DNA from: Bacteroidaceae bacterium
GTDB lineage: Bacteria > Bacteroidota > Bacteroidia > Bacteroidales > Bacteroidaceae
Reading direction: 5' to 3'
Length of the DNA: 48,148 nt
NCBI GenBank assembly: GCA_017560945.1
Contig: JAFZDY010000004.1
Location: forward strand, 1 to 48,148
Part shown: positions 24,982-34,569 of the stretch, one piece after another
How the letters are laid out: every line of letters starts with the position of its first letter
Numbering within the stretch: the first letter of the stretch is position 1
Notes under the pieces: model-generated
What the model was told of the DNA's origin: nothing
What the model saw: only the letters and a program-made list of their open reading frames with translations
The model's database searches: none
Position numbers and translations under genes: made by a program

Positions 24982-25538
24982 ATATTTTTCAGGTGTTTTA
25001 TTATTTTGTGGGGTAAAAAGAATCTTATATCCTTCCCTTCTTTCAGTGCTTGACGGATGAAAGTGGAGCTGATTTCCAACTGAGGAGTTTCTACCAAACG
25101 CACGTTGGGTGGAAGCGAATCTTTTCGTATCGGATAATTGGGGCGAGGATAGATAATCAATTGGTTTTCTGCAAGAAGTTCCTCATATTTGTACCAACGG
25201 GGGAATAAATCCCAATTGTCGCTACCAATAATGAGGGTGAATTCGTGCTCAGGATAGTTTTCGCGTAGGGCACGCAAGGTGTTTACCATGTAACTTGGAC
25301 GTGGTAAATGGAATTCAAAGTCTGAAGCACGAAATTTTTCATACCCTTCTATCGCTTCTTGTACAAGTTGGAAGCGCAGGTCATCTGGCCACAAATCTCC
25401 ACGTTCCTTTAATGGATTGTGAGGCGAGACGAGAAACCATACTTCGTCCACTTCTCCGTATTCACATAGATAGTTAGCCAGAGCCAAATGTCCGATGTGT
25501 ATGGGATTGAATGAACCTCCAAAAATTCCAATATTCAT
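24978..25538 (-). CDS. nadD: Nicotinate-nucleotide adenylyltransferase
   Basis: Adenylates nicotinate mononucleotide in NAD synthesis. 186 aa with the start at 25538, where [17 protein letters not shown] begins exactly as in the family; a longer frame to 25565 adds nine residues without support. Nucleotidyltransferase motifs: [11 protein letters not shown] (7-17, with H14 and H17) and ISSTFIR near the C-terminus. It overlaps the downstream SDR gene by ATGA and lies 53 bp after gmk. Confidence 0.95.
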   Translation of the reverse strand: MNIGIFGGSFNPIHIGHLALANYLCEYGEVDEVWFLVSPHNPLKERGDLWPDDLRFQLVQEAIEGYEKFRASDFEFHLPRPSYMVNTLRALRENYPEHEFTLIIGSDNWDLFPRWYKYEELLAENQLIIYPRPNYPIRKDSLPPNVRLVETPQLEISSTFIRQALKEGKDIRFFLPHKIIKHLKNI

Positions 25539-25591
25539 GATTCTATTTTTTGTTACCAAACACAACGTGCAAAAAAGTTGTACTCTTCCTC

Positions 25592-26155
25592 TTACTTTTG
25601 GAGGAATTCTTGTATAACCCTTAAAGTCTCTGCTTTGGCTACCTCTAAATTGTCATTGACAATGATTACATCGAATTTGGGTGCAAAACTAAGTTCGTAC
25701 TCTGCTTTAGCAATGCGGCTTTCGATTACTTCAGGAGCATCTGTTGCTCGTCCTACCAGGCGTTTGCGTAGTTCTTCAATGGAAGGTGGTTGGATGAATA
25801 CTGAGAGGGCGCGGTCACCATAGAATTGTTTGATGTTGCATCCGCCTACCACGTCTACATCGAAGATGACGTTTTGTCCAGCATTCAATTGATTCTCTAC
25901 TTGTGACTTCAATGTTCCGTAGAAACGGTCTTGGTACACCTCTTCGTATTCCAAAAAATCATCGTTTGCAATACGCTGGCGAAACTCTTCAGGAGTTAGG
26001 AAGAAATATTCTACTCCATGTTGCTCTTGTCCACGTGGAGGACGGCTTGTGGCCGAAATGGAGAAGGCCATATTCAATCCTTGTTCCAACAAATAGTTGA
26101 TGATAGTGGACTTGCCCGATCCTGATGGTGCTGAGAAAATTATAAGTTTGCTCAT
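25592..26155 (-). CDS. gmk: Guanylate kinase
   Basis: Phosphorylates GMP to GDP. 187 aa. The P-loop APSGSGKST is at 9-17, the GMP-binding region [20 protein letters not shown] at about 35-54, and the lid [15 protein letters not shown] after it. It starts 16 bp after the yicC stop. The yicC-gmk-nadD order matches common bacterial linkage of yicC with gmk. Confidence 0.97.
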   Translation of the reverse strand: MSKLIIFSAPSGSGKSTIINYLLEQGLNMAFSISATSRPPRGQEQHGVEYFFLTPEEFRQRIANDDFLEYEEVYQDRFYGTLKSQVENQLNAGQNVIFDVDVVGGCNIKQFYGDRALSVFIQPPSIEELRKRLVGRATDAPEVIESRIAKAEYELSFAPKFDVIIVNDNLEVAKAETLRVIQEFLQK

Positions 26156-26171
26156 TTTTTATTGTGATTTT

Positions 26172-27044
26172 TTACATTACGTTCAACACCTGTTCTTTGA
26201 TTTGCTCTAATTCATCTTTCATCTTTACTACGATGTTCTGCATCTCGGCTTGATTGCTCTTACTTCCTGTAGTATTGATTTCTCTACCCATCTCTTGAGC
26301 AATGAATCCAAGTTTTTTGCCCTGTCCCTGTCCTTCATTCATTGTTTGGCGGAAATAGGCTAAGTGGTTGGTTAGACGTTGCTTTTCTTCGTTGATGTCC
26401 AATTTTTCAATGTAGTAGATGAGTTCTTGCTCCAAGCGATTCTTGTCATATTCTACGGGCAATTTAGAGAGATTGTCCACGATACGTTCGCGTATCTTTT
26501 GTACGCGCTCCATCTCGTAGGGTTCAATCTCTTTCATCAAATTGGCAATGTTGTTTAACTTCTCGTCAAACTTACGAGCCAATGCTTCTCCTTCTTGTTT
26601 GCGGAAGTCGAGCAATTGATTTACTGCTTCATTTACCACATTATTGACAATTTCCCACTCTTCGTCGGAAAGTTCGGATACTTCTACACGCGTCATTACA
26701 TCGGGCATACGCAACAATGTGCTAAACCAATCTTGGGGTTGTGGTATTCCATATTGCTCGGCAATTCCCTTGATTTGTGCAAAATAGTTGGCTACCAATG
26801 ATGCATTTATGGGGGTGGCCACTTCGCAAGCATCCTTTTCTACCCATAGGTTAAATTCCACTTTACCCCTTTCCAATGCCTTACTGATGAGGGTACGTAT
26901 TTCCATCTCTTTTTCGCGATAGAGTGGGGCAATGCGTGTGCTCAAATCTAACGCTTTGCTATTGAGAGAACGAATTTCAGCAAATATTTTTTTGTTTCCG
27001 TATGTGGACATGGCCTTGCCATAACCAGTCATTGATTGTATCAT
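26172..27044 (-). CDS. yicC: YicC family endoribonuclease
   Basis: 290-aa YicC family protein. The conserved N-terminus MIQSMTGYGKA and the EIRSLNSKALDLS segment are present, with a central coiled region. The C-terminal block (about 210-290) contains KLGFIAQEMGREINT and SNQAEMQ. Work on E. coli YicC shows an RNA endonuclease that affects small-RNA stability; the targets here are unknown. It is directly upstream of gmk, a widespread pairing. A -7 box 27 bp before its ATG suggests an internal promoter in the operon. Confidence 0.93.
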   Translation of the reverse strand: MIQSMTGYGKAMSTYGNKKIFAEIRSLNSKALDLSTRIAPLYREKEMEIRTLISKALERGKVEFNLWVEKDACEVATPINASLVANYFAQIKGIAEQYGIPQPQDWFSTLLRMPDVMTRVEVSELSDEEWEIVNNVVNEAVNQLLDFRKQEGEALARKFDEKLNNIANLMKEIEPYEMERVQKIRERIVDNLSKLPVEYDKNRLEQELIYYIEKLDINEEKQRLTNHLAYFRQTMNEGQGQGKKLGFIAQEMGREINTTGSKSNQAEMQNIVVKMKDELEQIKEQVLNVM

Positions 27045-27070
27045 AACTATATATATTTTTTTGTAGGTTG

Positions 27071-27078
27071 CAAAAATA
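27071..27078 (-). promoter_or_regulatory. -7 box ahead of yicC
   Basis: The complement reads TATTTTTG, matching TAnnTTTG, in the 62-bp gap between lolD and yicC. No clear -33. It may give the yicC-gmk-nadD-SDR genes a separate start. Confidence 0.45.
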
Positions 27079-27106
27079 TTTTTTTCCTGTAGTCTAAAAA
27101 AATGTA

Positions 27107-27757
27107 CTACTTAATCACACCATCTATCATGTGAATTGTACGATCGGTCAGTTGGGCAAGACTCTCATCGTGGGTCACGATGACGAAGGTCTGTTGTAAC
27201 TTGTCGCGTAACTCGAAGAATAGATTGTGCAGTTCTTCTTTATTTTGAGTGTCGAGGCTTCCTGAAGGCTCATCTGCAAAGATTACCGATGGACGATTTA
27301 TCAAAGCGCGTGCTACGGCAACACGTTGTTTCTCACCACCAGATAATTCGTTGGGTTTATGGGTGGCACGATCGCTCAATCCCAAAAGTTCCAATATCTC
27401 CAAGGCTCGTTTGTTTGCCTCTTTAGGAGACACTCCTGCAATAAAGGCAGGAATCATCACATTTTCCAAGGCCGTGAACTCGGGTAATAATTGGTGAAAC
27501 TGAAATACGAATCCGATGTGTTTGTTTCGAAATTCGGACAACTTGCGCTCGTTCAATTTGTTTACTTCTACACCATTGATGACGAGTGTACCAGTATCGG
27601 CTTTGTCCAACGTGCCCATTATCTGTAGCAAGGTCGTTTTACCAGCACCACTGGGTCCTACGATACTTACTACTTCTCCTTTTTCTATAGTGAGATCGAT
27701 CCCTTTAAGTACTTGTAATGAGCCGAAACTCTTGGTGATTCCTTTCAGTTCAATCAT
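27107..27757 (-). CDS. lolD: LolD-type ABC transporter ATP-binding protein
   Basis: 216-aa ATPase of the LolD/MacB class. Walker A GPSGAGKT is at 34-41, the signature [15 protein letters not shown] is present, and Walker [11 protein letters not shown] follows. LolD drives release of lipoproteins from the inner membrane to the carrier LolA, but its permease partners are not adjacent here, so FtsE/MacB-like roles cannot be excluded. The start at 27757 ([12 protein letters not shown]) lies 2 bp after the tcdA stop; the longer frame to 27808 would overlap tcdA. Confidence 0.85.
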   Translation of the reverse strand: MIELKGITKSFGSLQVLKGIDLTIEKGEVVSIVGPSGAGKTTLLQIMGTLDKADTGTLVINGVEVNKLNERKLSEFRNKHIGFVFQFHQLLPEFTALENVMIPAFIAGVSPKEANKRALEILELLGLSDRATHKPNELSGGEKQRVAVARALINRPSVIFADEPSGSLDTQNKEELHNLFFELRDKLQQTFVIVTHDESLAQLTDRTIHMIDGVIK

Positions 27758-27759
27758 AT

Positions 27760-28485
27760 TTATTCCTTTTGTGTTATTTCCTTTATCACATATGCGGCTA
27801 AGTAGCATCCGAAAGTTGCAGGCATATAACTGACGGTGCCTGTAGTAGATTTTTTGTTTCGTTCATCGTCCACGCGGATGATGGCTTCAGGACAAGCTTG
27901 CTCTGTACTAAAGACAACAGGAAGGTTGCGTTTCATCCCCATACGTTTTAATCCATTACGCACGGCTTTACTCAATCCGCAATGGTAAGTATCCCAAAGA
28001 TCTGCCATGCGCACTTGTGTGATGTCGCTCTTGGCTCCAGCTCCCATGCTCGATACTATTTTGATACGTCTGTGCCACGCTTCGCAGATGAGGTGACACT
28101 TGGGTTGTATGGTGTCGATTGCATCCACTATGAAGTCGGGCTTTACTTCGTCCAAAAGAGTTGGGATATTTTCAGGTTCAAGGTATTGCACTCGAATGTC
28201 TAAGGATATTTCAGGATTGATGTCAAGGAAGCGTGTGGCCAATACCTCCGCTTTGGGATATCCTATGGTTGAGTGAAGGGCGGGTAGTTGTCTGTTGATA
28301 TTGCTCAGTTGAACAGTGTCAGCATCTACTAATGTCAATTTCCCAATGCCTGATCTACATAGCATTTCGGCGGCATAGGCTCCCACACCACCCACACCTA
28401 CAACCAATACATGAGTTTTGCGGAGGTGCTCAGTTCCTACGTGTCCGAAAAGTTGTTCAGTACGTTGTTGCCAATTATTATTCAT
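27760..28485 (-). CDS. tcdA: tRNA threonylcarbamoyladenosine dehydratase
   Basis: E1-like (ThiF/HesA) enzyme of the TcdA/CsdL group, which converts t6A37 in tRNA to its cyclic form ct6A. 241 aa. The nucleotide-binding motif GVGGVG is at 30-35, the following acidic strand is LVDAD, and SNINRQ follows. SSMGAG and the [15 protein letters not shown] region are typical of TcdA rather than MoeB. The start at 28485 is chosen because it gives an ATGA overlap with the antiporter stop and begins [13 protein letters not shown], the usual family N-terminus; the frame extends five residues further to 28500. Confidence 0.9.
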   Translation of the reverse strand: MNNNWQQRTEQLFGHVGTEHLRKTHVLVVGVGGVGAYAAEMLCRSGIGKLTLVDADTVQLSNINRQLPALHSTIGYPKAEVLATRFLDINPEISLDIRVQYLEPENIPTLLDEVKPDFIVDAIDTIQPKCHLICEAWHRRIKIVSSMGAGAKSDITQVRMADLWDTYHCGLSKAVRNGLKRMGMKRNLPVVFSTEQACPEAIIRVDDERNKKSTTGTVSYMPATFGCYLAAYVIKEITQKE

Positions 28486-30602
28486 GCTTTGCTCCTCCAT
28501 TTTTCCATCAATTCACTTAACCATCCCTTGTGAGTCTCGTAGCCCTTGTAGTTAGTCGTTGCATGTGGGGTGTAAAGGGTTGGGATGTCTGTGTCTTCAG
28601 CATATTCATCAGGGAAAATCATCATCAAACTTACCTGTGGATGGTATTCGTCGATGAGTTCAGGGATATGCTCAAAGGCTGGTCGATATGAAATACTTCC
28701 CTTGCGGGCAGAAACTACGACCAATAGATGGTCATCATTTACCTCACTTGACATACGCTTCAGTTCGTTTTGCCCTATGGATGGTACATATTCAGCTCGT
28801 ATTTTAGGGGAGTAAGAGTTTAAATAACTCGATAGAATATTCCAAGTGCGCGAATGTGCGTGGAAAATAATTCGACAACCTAAGATGCCAGCCATGCGTG
28901 ACAAACGATTTACCCATCTATAGAATCCTGCTTCATACTCAGCTTTCGCAGGTATTACCACATGGATACGACGCAATGTATTTATGGGCATAGTTGGACG
29001 TACTAAGATGATTTGACGTGAAGTTCCTGCTAATAAGCCCAATGTGACAGGACCGAAGAAAGAATTGTCGTTTCCAATCTCTCGCTTGTGCATACCCAAA
29101 ATAAGTTCCGATGCATCATTCTCACGAAGTGCGTGTACGATACCATTGGAAAGATTGGTGGCTAAACGACTCTGTGTTTGCATTCTTACATCAGCAGATG
29201 TTGCTATCTTTTCTGCTCGTTGCAGACATTTTCGGCCATCTTCTATTTCCTTTTGACTACTATTGTCGTAGACGACATTCAACCCAATAAGACCTCGATT
29301 TAATTTGGGATTGCGCATCATCATGGCAACTTGCATCAAATTCTCCACGTTCTGATTGGCAACCATGGGGATAAGGATTTTTTCGTCATCACCCTTGTCC
29401 AAGGGGGAAGTCGATAACTCATCGTTCAATACCAATTGACGAGAGGCCTTTTCTGTTGCCAATGAACTGATAATGCATGTCATGAGGATGAAGACAAGTG
29501 TAGCATTCAATACATTCTCGTTGAATAACCCCAATTCGTATCCCACCATCACCATCGCTAAAGTGCCAGCCGCGTGAGATTCACTTAAACCAAAGAGCAT
29601 CAATCCCTCATCCTTGTGTAAGCCGAATATCTTTTGTGGAATCCATGCCGCGATAAATTTTCCCAATGTGCCTCCTACCACCATTACTGTTGCTACAATA
29701 ATGGCGTCTATGCCCTTGATGAATACGCTAACGTCAATGAGCATACCCACTCCAATGAGAAAGTAAGGGATGAATATGGCATTGCCTACAAATTCGATAC
29801 GTCCCATTAAAGGGGAACCAGAAGGGATAAGGCGATTAAGTACGATGCCTGCGAAGAATGCTCCCAATAATCCTTCTAATCCTGCGGCATTTGCACCGAT
29901 GGCCGCGAGAAACATCATAGCCATCACGAAAATAAATTGTTGTACAGGATCCTCAAATGTGCGGAAGAAAAAGCGCGCGACGCGTGGAAATAGATAAATG
30001 ACACCAGTAATGAATACGATGACACTGACGGCCATCACAATCCAGAAATGGGAATTATTGTTGCCGTGTGCCAACTGAGATATGATGGCAAGTACAATGA
30101 GGGAGATGGTGTCTGTAATAATGGTTCCCCCCACTGCCATATTGATCGATCTGTTGTGGCTCAAACCATATCGACTGACTATGGCATATGAAACCAACGT
30201 ATGAGAGGAGAACATTGAAGCAATCAGCAACGATCCTGCCCACTCCATCTGTAATAAATAGTGGCATACTAATGCTCCTATGATGAATGGGAAAAGGAAA
30301 GTGGTAAGACCAAATACGACACTTTTATTCTTGTTCTTGTTAAAGTCTGCCAGGTCAATTTCCACTCCTGCAAGAAACATGATGTAAAGCAGACCTACAT
30401 TGCCGAATATTTCAAAACTACTGTCTCTTTGAAGTAAGTCAAGCCCATGTGGCCCTATGAGTACACCTGCTAATAGCATTCCCACAATGTGTGGGATGTG
30501 TAGGCGATTGAGCAATATAGGTGCAAATAGAATGATGCAGAGCACGAGGAAGAAAATCCACGTGGGGTCGGTGATTGGAAATATTGAGTCTATTGGCATC
30601 AT
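28482..30602 (-). CDS. CPA2-family cation:proton antiporter with C-terminal USP-like region
   Basis: 706-aa membrane antiporter. The first 400 residues form about 12 helices of the Na+/H+ exchanger (KefB/CPA2) type. Family landmarks are GMLLAGVLIGPHGL (41-54), SSHTLVSYAIV, and GTIITDTISL with its membrane aspartate. The C-terminal 280 residues are soluble, with two universal-stress-protein-like stretches (GLIGLNVVYDNSS; LRRIHVVIPAKAEYEAGFYRW). The linker peptide SPLDKGDD is encoded by a small palindrome resembling intergenic repeats. It is the first gene of the minus-strand operon, overlapping tcdA by ATGA. The ion specificity is not determinable. Confidence 0.9.
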   Translation of the reverse strand: MMPIDSIFPITDPTWIFFLVLCIILFAPILLNRLHIPHIVGMLLAGVLIGPHGLDLLQRDSSFEIFGNVGLLYIMFLAGVEIDLADFNKNKNKSVVFGLTTFLFPFIIGALVCHYLLQMEWAGSLLIASMFSSHTLVSYAIVSRYGLSHNRSINMAVGGTIITDTISLIVLAIISQLAHGNNNSHFWIVMAVSVIVFITGVIYLFPRVARFFFRTFEDPVQQFIFVMAMMFLAAIGANAAGLEGLLGAFFAGIVLNRLIPSGSPLMGRIEFVGNAIFIPYFLIGVGMLIDVSVFIKGIDAIIVATVMVVGGTLGKFIAAWIPQKIFGLHKDEGLMLFGLSESHAAGTLAMVMVGYELGLFNENVLNATLVFILMTCIISSLATEKASRQLVLNDELSTSPLDKGDDEKILIPMVANQNVENLMQVAMMMRNPKLNRGLIGLNVVYDNSSQKEIEDGRKCLQRAEKIATSADVRMQTQSRLATNLSNGIVHALRENDASELILGMHKREIGNDNSFFGPVTLGLLAGTSRQIILVRPTMPINTLRRIHVVIPAKAEYEAGFYRWVNRLSRMAGILGCRIIFHAHSRTWNILSSYLNSYSPKIRAEYVPSIGQNELKRMSSEVNDDHLLVVVSARKGSISYRPAFEHIPELIDEYHPQVSLMMIFPDEYAEDTDIPTLYTPHATTNYKGYETHKGWLSELMEKWRSKA

Positions 30603-30627
30603 CTTTTTCGGTTTTTTTAATTGAGCG

Positions 30628-30635
30628 CAAAGTTA
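30628..30635 (-). promoter_or_regulatory. -7 box of the antiporter operon
   Basis: The complement reads TAACTTTG, a match to TAnnTTTG, 25 bp ahead of the ATG at 30602. No good -33 at 19-21 bp. Confidence 0.55.
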
Positions 30636-30751
30636 TTGAAAAATCCGTAAAAGATGACATTTTTAGGCTTGAATCTCGACTTGTATGCATTATTTCGTCT
30701 TTATTGAGTGGCAAAAGATTGATATAATGCAAAAAATGATATGTTTTATAT

Positions 30752-30794
30752 ACAAAATTAGCCGTAAGGACGTGAATTTTTCGTTCTTACGGCT
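30752..30794 (-). terminator. Terminator of dgt
   Basis: Arms 30782-30794 and 30760-30772 pair over 13 bp with one G-U wobble, around a 9-nt loop. On the minus strand TAATTTTG follows. It lies 23 bp downstream of the dgt stop. The rest of the 215-bp gap to the antiporter holds only the antiporter -7 box. Confidence 0.75.
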
Positions 30795-30817
30795 ATAGAG
30801 TATAATGCTGATTGGGG

Positions 30818-32149
30818 CTATACTTCTGGCAAACCTCCTCCATTAATTTTTCGATAAAGATCTAAGGCGAAAACATCGGTCATTCCTGAAATGTAATCCA
30901 ATACAGCTTGTATTTTACCATAGGTGGTGGGGGCTTCTATGTCGTATTGGCTAGCCATACGGTTAATTAGTAGACGAGAATAGGCTCGATTGGGATTCAT
31001 TACCGCCTCTGTCATTAGTTCGATAAGTGTGCTGATGACACGATAGCCAGCTAATTCGACATCTAACACATCTTTTGCCCGATAGATACGTTTGATGGCA
31101 ACTTCAGAGCAATGTGTGTAAGCCTCCCTAAGTGGAGAACACATACGTTTGATTAGACTTCCGTCAAATGTGCCTTGTAAAATTTCTTCTTCGTGCTCAA
31201 TGAATACGCGTGTGCACTCTTCTACGAGTAATCCTATGATGGTAGAACGTAAATATGCGATTTGTTCGTTTGTGTCACTCACGGCTTGGGAAACTTCTAT
31301 TGCACGTTGTCGTTTTCGCTCGTTCAGAAATTTCATCAACAAATTTTTGGTTTCTTCGGTGGTCAGTAACTTTAATTTATGTGCGTCTTCTATATCCATC
31401 AGTTGGTAGCAGATGTCATCGGCTGCTTCTACCAAGTAAACCAACGGATGGCGAGCAAAACGTAGAGGCTCACCCTCTTTACTCAGTTGGCGGATTCCTA
31501 ACTCATGTGCGATGCGTAGATAATCGTCTTTTTCACTTTGGAAGAATCCAAATTTTGCTTTCTCACCAGCGAGGCTCGATTCAAAAGGATACTTTACTAT
31601 GCTGGCTAAGGTGGAATAGGTCATTACAAAACCTCCTTGACGGCGACCACGAAACTGATGTGTCAATAAACGGAAAGCATTGGCATTACCTTCGAAATGT
31701 GTCAAATCATTCCACTCACTTTCTGTAAGTAAGGGTTTTAACTCTTTCCCTTTTCCTTCAGAATAATAGGTGCCAATGGCCTGCTCACCTGAGTGTCCAA
31801 AGGGAGGATTCCCCAAATCGTGAGCCAAACAGGCGGCTGATACGATGGCACCAATTTCTTCGATGTGTGTCCCTCTCAATTCTGGATATTTTTCAGTCAA
31901 CGCCTTGGCTATATTGTTACCTAACGATCGTCCTACGCACGAAACTTCCAAACTATGCGTCAATCGGTTGTGTACGAATATGCTTCCAGGTAAAGGGAAA
32001 ACTTGAGTTTTATTTTGTAAACGTCTAAAGGGGGCTGAGAATATCAGTCGGTCATAATCACGTTGAAATTCTGTACGATCGTCTTTGTGTACATCGTGAA
32101 TCTCTTCTAATCCAAGTCGTTTATTCGATATGAGTTTTAGCCAATCCAT
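30818..32149 (-). CDS. dgt: Deoxyguanosinetriphosphate triphosphohydrolase-like HD protein
   Basis: HD-domain dNTP triphosphohydrolase, cleaving dGTP or other dNTPs to nucleoside and tripolyphosphate. 443 aa from the ATG at 32149; the frame is open to 32179, but a -7 box (32177-32184) covers that ATG and MDWLKLISNKRLG is the normal start. Motifs: RDYDRLIFSAPFRRLQNKTQV (30-50), RLTHSLEV with His65, and the H110-D111 doublet in CLAHDLGNPPFGHSGE. It is divergent from dut, another dNTP-pool enzyme. Confidence 0.93.
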   Translation of the reverse strand: MDWLKLISNKRLGLEEIHDVHKDDRTEFQRDYDRLIFSAPFRRLQNKTQVFPLPGSIFVHNRLTHSLEVSCVGRSLGNNIAKALTEKYPELRGTHIEEIGAIVSAACLAHDLGNPPFGHSGEQAIGTYYSEGKGKELKPLLTESEWNDLTHFEGNANAFRLLTHQFRGRRQGGFVMTYSTLASIVKYPFESSLAGEKAKFGFFQSEKDDYLRIAHELGIRQLSKEGEPLRFARHPLVYLVEAADDICYQLMDIEDAHKLKLLTTEETKNLLMKFLNERKRQRAIEVSQAVSDTNEQIAYLRSTIIGLLVEECTRVFIEHEEEILQGTFDGSLIKRMCSPLREAYTHCSEVAIKRIYRAKDVLDVELAGYRVISTLIELMTEAVMNPNRAYSRLLINRMASQYDIEAPTTYGKIQAVLDYISGMTDVFALDLYRKINGGGLPEV

Positions 32150-32176
32150 GTTTAGGGATATTTTGTCTTTTGGCTT

Positions 32177-32184
32177 CAAAGGTA
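32177..32184 (-). promoter_or_regulatory. -7 box of dgt
   Basis: The complement reads TACCTTTG, a match to TAnnTTTG. It overlaps the upstream in-frame ATG at 32179 and so favours the start at 32149. Confidence 0.65.
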
Positions 32185-32281
32185 ATGCTTTCTTGTTACT
32201 TGCCGAAGAATGTTTGCCTATTTTTTCTCTTTTAACTCGTAAAATTCTATAACGTAGTGTGGTAGTTTACCCTATTTTCCT

Positions 32282-32289
32282 TATTTTTG
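32282..32289 (+). promoter_or_regulatory. -7 box of the dut operon
   Basis: TATTTTTG, 18 bp before the dut ATG. It is divergent from the dgt promoter, with about 100 bp between the two -7 boxes. No TTTG at the -33 position. Confidence 0.6.
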
Positions 32290-32307
32290 CACACAAATAG
32301 ATAAAAA

Positions 32308-32742
32308 ATGAAAGTACAGATTATTAATAAGTCGAAGCATGCATTGCCTACTTATGCTACAGTGGCATCGGCAGGTATGGATTTGCGTGCCAATTTAGAT
32401 GAACCCATAGTGTTGAAACCTCTTCAGCGTTGTTTGGTTCCCACGGGACTTTTTATGGCCCTGCCTGTGGGATTCGAAGCTCAGGTACGCCCTCGTAGCG
32501 GATTGGCTATTAAAAAAGGAATCACCGTATTGAATACTCCAGGTACTATTGATGCTGATTATCGAGGAGAGGTTTGTGTTATTTTGGTCAACTTATCTTC
32601 TGAAGAGTTTGTTATTGAAGATGGTGAACGAATTGCTCAGATGGTGATTGCACGTCATGAACAGGTAGAATGGCAATCAGTAGAAGTATTGGATGATACT
32701 GAACGCGGTGCTGGAGGATTTGGACACAGTGGAACTAATTAA
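32308..32742 (+). CDS. dut: dUTP diphosphatase
   Basis: Hydrolyses dUTP to dUMP, keeping uracil out of DNA and feeding thymidylate synthesis. 144 aa, a trimeric dUTPase. All five motifs are visible: SAGMDLRA (21-28), RPRSGLA (61-67), [13 protein letters not shown] (76-88, catalytic Asp82), GERIAQMVI (107-115) and the C-terminal [12 protein letters not shown]. It heads an operon with two lipoprotein genes and an EnvC-like gene, a linkage I recall as common in Bacteroidales. Confidence 0.97.
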   Translation: MKVQIINKSKHALPTYATVASAGMDLRANLDEPIVLKPLQRCLVPTGLFMALPVGFEAQVRPRSGLAIKKGITVLNTPGTIDADYRGEVCVILVNLSSEEFVIEDGERIAQMVIARHEQVEWQSVEVLDDTERGAGGFGHSGTN

Positions 32743-32801
32743 TTGTTGTAGAAGATAGGTAGAAGGAATCTTTGCTTCTTACTTCTCTTAAACTATATAA
32801 G

Positions 32802-34544
32802 ATGCAGAACCGAACTCTATATTTTTGTTTGTTTGTGGCTCTGTTGTTGGTGACTTCGTGTGCCACAAAAAAAGTGGCGCAGGGAGAGGTGTTGCCTCAG
32901 TTGAGTGAGGAAGAGACTCGCCGACACGATTATTATTTTTTAGAAGCCACTCGCCAGCGTGAGATGGAGAATCATGTTGATGCGTTAGCTTTGTATGAAC
33001 ATTGTTTGGAAATCAATCCGCATTCGGCAGCGGTTATGTATGAGTTGGCACAATACTACGCTTTTTTGCAACAACCAGAACGCTCACGATTTTTGTTAGA
33101 AAAAGCGGTGGAATTAGAACCCGAAAACTTTTGGTATCGCCAAACTTTGGGGGCTTATTATCGTAGTATAAGGGAGATGGGGAAAGCCATTGAAGTGTAT
33201 GAAGATATGAGTCTTCAGTTCCCAGCTCGTGGTGAGTTGTTGATGATGCTTTTGGATCTTTATGCTCAACAAAATGATTATTCGAATCTCATTAAAACTC
33301 TTGACCGATTGGAAGTAAAGGAGGGAAAAAACGAGCAGTTGAGCATGGAGAAGTATCGTATTTATCTACAAATGGGGGACAAGGAAAATGCGTTTCGTGA
33401 GATAGAGAACCTTTCCAATGAATATCCCAATGATCTACGTTATCGTGTAATGTTGGGCGATAGTTATTTAGACAATGAACGAGTGGATGAGGCTTTTTCA
33501 ATCTATCAAGAAGTGTTGAATGAAGATCCTGAGAATGCTCAAGCACAACTCTCTATGGTTTCGTATTACGAATACACAGGACAAGATTCTCTTTTATACG
33601 TTCAGCAAGAGACCTTGTTGATGAATCGTAAATTATCTACCACTTTGAGAGCTGAAGTTATGCGTAGTATTGTCCTTCAAAATGAACGAGAAGGAAAGGA
33701 TAGTGTTCGTGTTTTTCAACTCTTTGATCGTTTATTGGCTCAGCCTCAAGAGGATGCGTCTATGGCTTCGCTTTGTTATAGTTATATGCAGCATAAAAAG
33801 ATGGCTGATGAATTGACAAAACCAGTCTTGGAGAAAATCCTGGAGGTCGAACCTGATAATTTAGCGGCACGTTATAGCCTATTGATGATGGTTGTGCGTC
33901 GCGACGATTATGCTGAAGCTGTTCGTATTTGTGAACCTGCAATTCAATACAATCCTGAAGAACTTTCTTTCTACTATTACCTTGGAATCAGTTATTCTCA
34001 AGTTGAGCGTGATTTGGATGCATTGGAAGTGTTGAAAAAAGGTGTAGGTCAAGTAACTCCAAATAGTGATAAGAAACTAGTGTCGGATTTTTATACTTTC
34101 ATTGGAGATTTGCACCATTCAATGGAAGAACAGGAAGCATGCTATGAAGCATACGATTCCGCCTTGGTGTACAATCCAGACAACATAGGTGTATTGAATA
34201 ACTACGCTTATTTCCTATCATTGGAAGGAACAAATCTCGACAAGGCTGAAGAAATGAGTTATCGTAGTGTAAAAGCAGAGCCCAAAAACGATACTTATTT
34301 AGACACATATGCTTGGATACTTTTTAAGAAAGGACGCTATGCAGAGGCACGTATATACATTGATGAGGCTATGAAAAATGGAGGCAATATGAGCGCAACC
34401 ATTGTAGAACATTGTGGAGATATATACTACATGCAAGGCGAGGAAGAAAAAGGTATTGACTTTTGGATACAGGCCTTTGGTATGGAACATGATTCGAAGA
34501 CATTGGAGAAGAAAATCAAGATGAAGAAATACATTGAAGAATAA
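32802..34544 (+). CDS. Tetratricopeptide-repeat lipoprotein
   Basis: 580-aa lipoprotein from the ATG at 32802, which gives the signal MQNRTLYFCLFVALLLVTSC with lipid-modified Cys20; the frame extends ten residues upstream without a better start. About a dozen TPR units follow through the whole length (for example HVDALALYEHCLEINPHSAA, GKAIEVYEDMSLQFP and EEQEACYEAYDSALVYNPDN). TPR lipoproteins of this sort act as outer-membrane scaffolds. It sits between dut and the DUF4292 lipoprotein. The exact partner is unknown. Confidence 0.87.
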   Translation: MQNRTLYFCLFVALLLVTSCATKKVAQGEVLPQLSEEETRRHDYYFLEATRQREMENHVDALALYEHCLEINPHSAAVMYELAQYYAFLQQPERSRFLLEKAVELEPENFWYRQTLGAYYRSIREMGKAIEVYEDMSLQFPARGELLMMLLDLYAQQNDYSNLIKTLDRLEVKEGKNEQLSMEKYRIYLQMGDKENAFREIENLSNEYPNDLRYRVMLGDSYLDNERVDEAFSIYQEVLNEDPENAQAQLSMVSYYEYTGQDSLLYVQQETLLMNRKLSTTLRAEVMRSIVLQNEREGKDSVRVFQLFDRLLAQPQEDASMASLCYSYMQHKKMADELTKPVLEKILEVEPDNLAARYSLLMMVVRRDDYAEAVRICEPAIQYNPEELSFYYYLGISYSQVERDLDALEVLKKGVGQVTPNSDKKLVSDFYTFIGDLHHSMEEQEACYEAYDSALVYNPDNIGVLNNYAYFLSLEGTNLDKAEEMSYRSVKAEPKNDTYLDTYAWILFKKGRYAEARIYIDEAMKNGGNMSATIVEHCGDIYYMQGEEEKGIDFWIQAFGMEHDSKTLEKKIKMKKYIEE

Positions 34545-34569
34545 GGGGGTGTAGATGATGAGAGGGGGT

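Noticed and set aside
24979-25565. nadD starting at 25565
   Set aside because: The extra nine residues precede the conserved [12 protein letters not shown] start and add nothing the family has.
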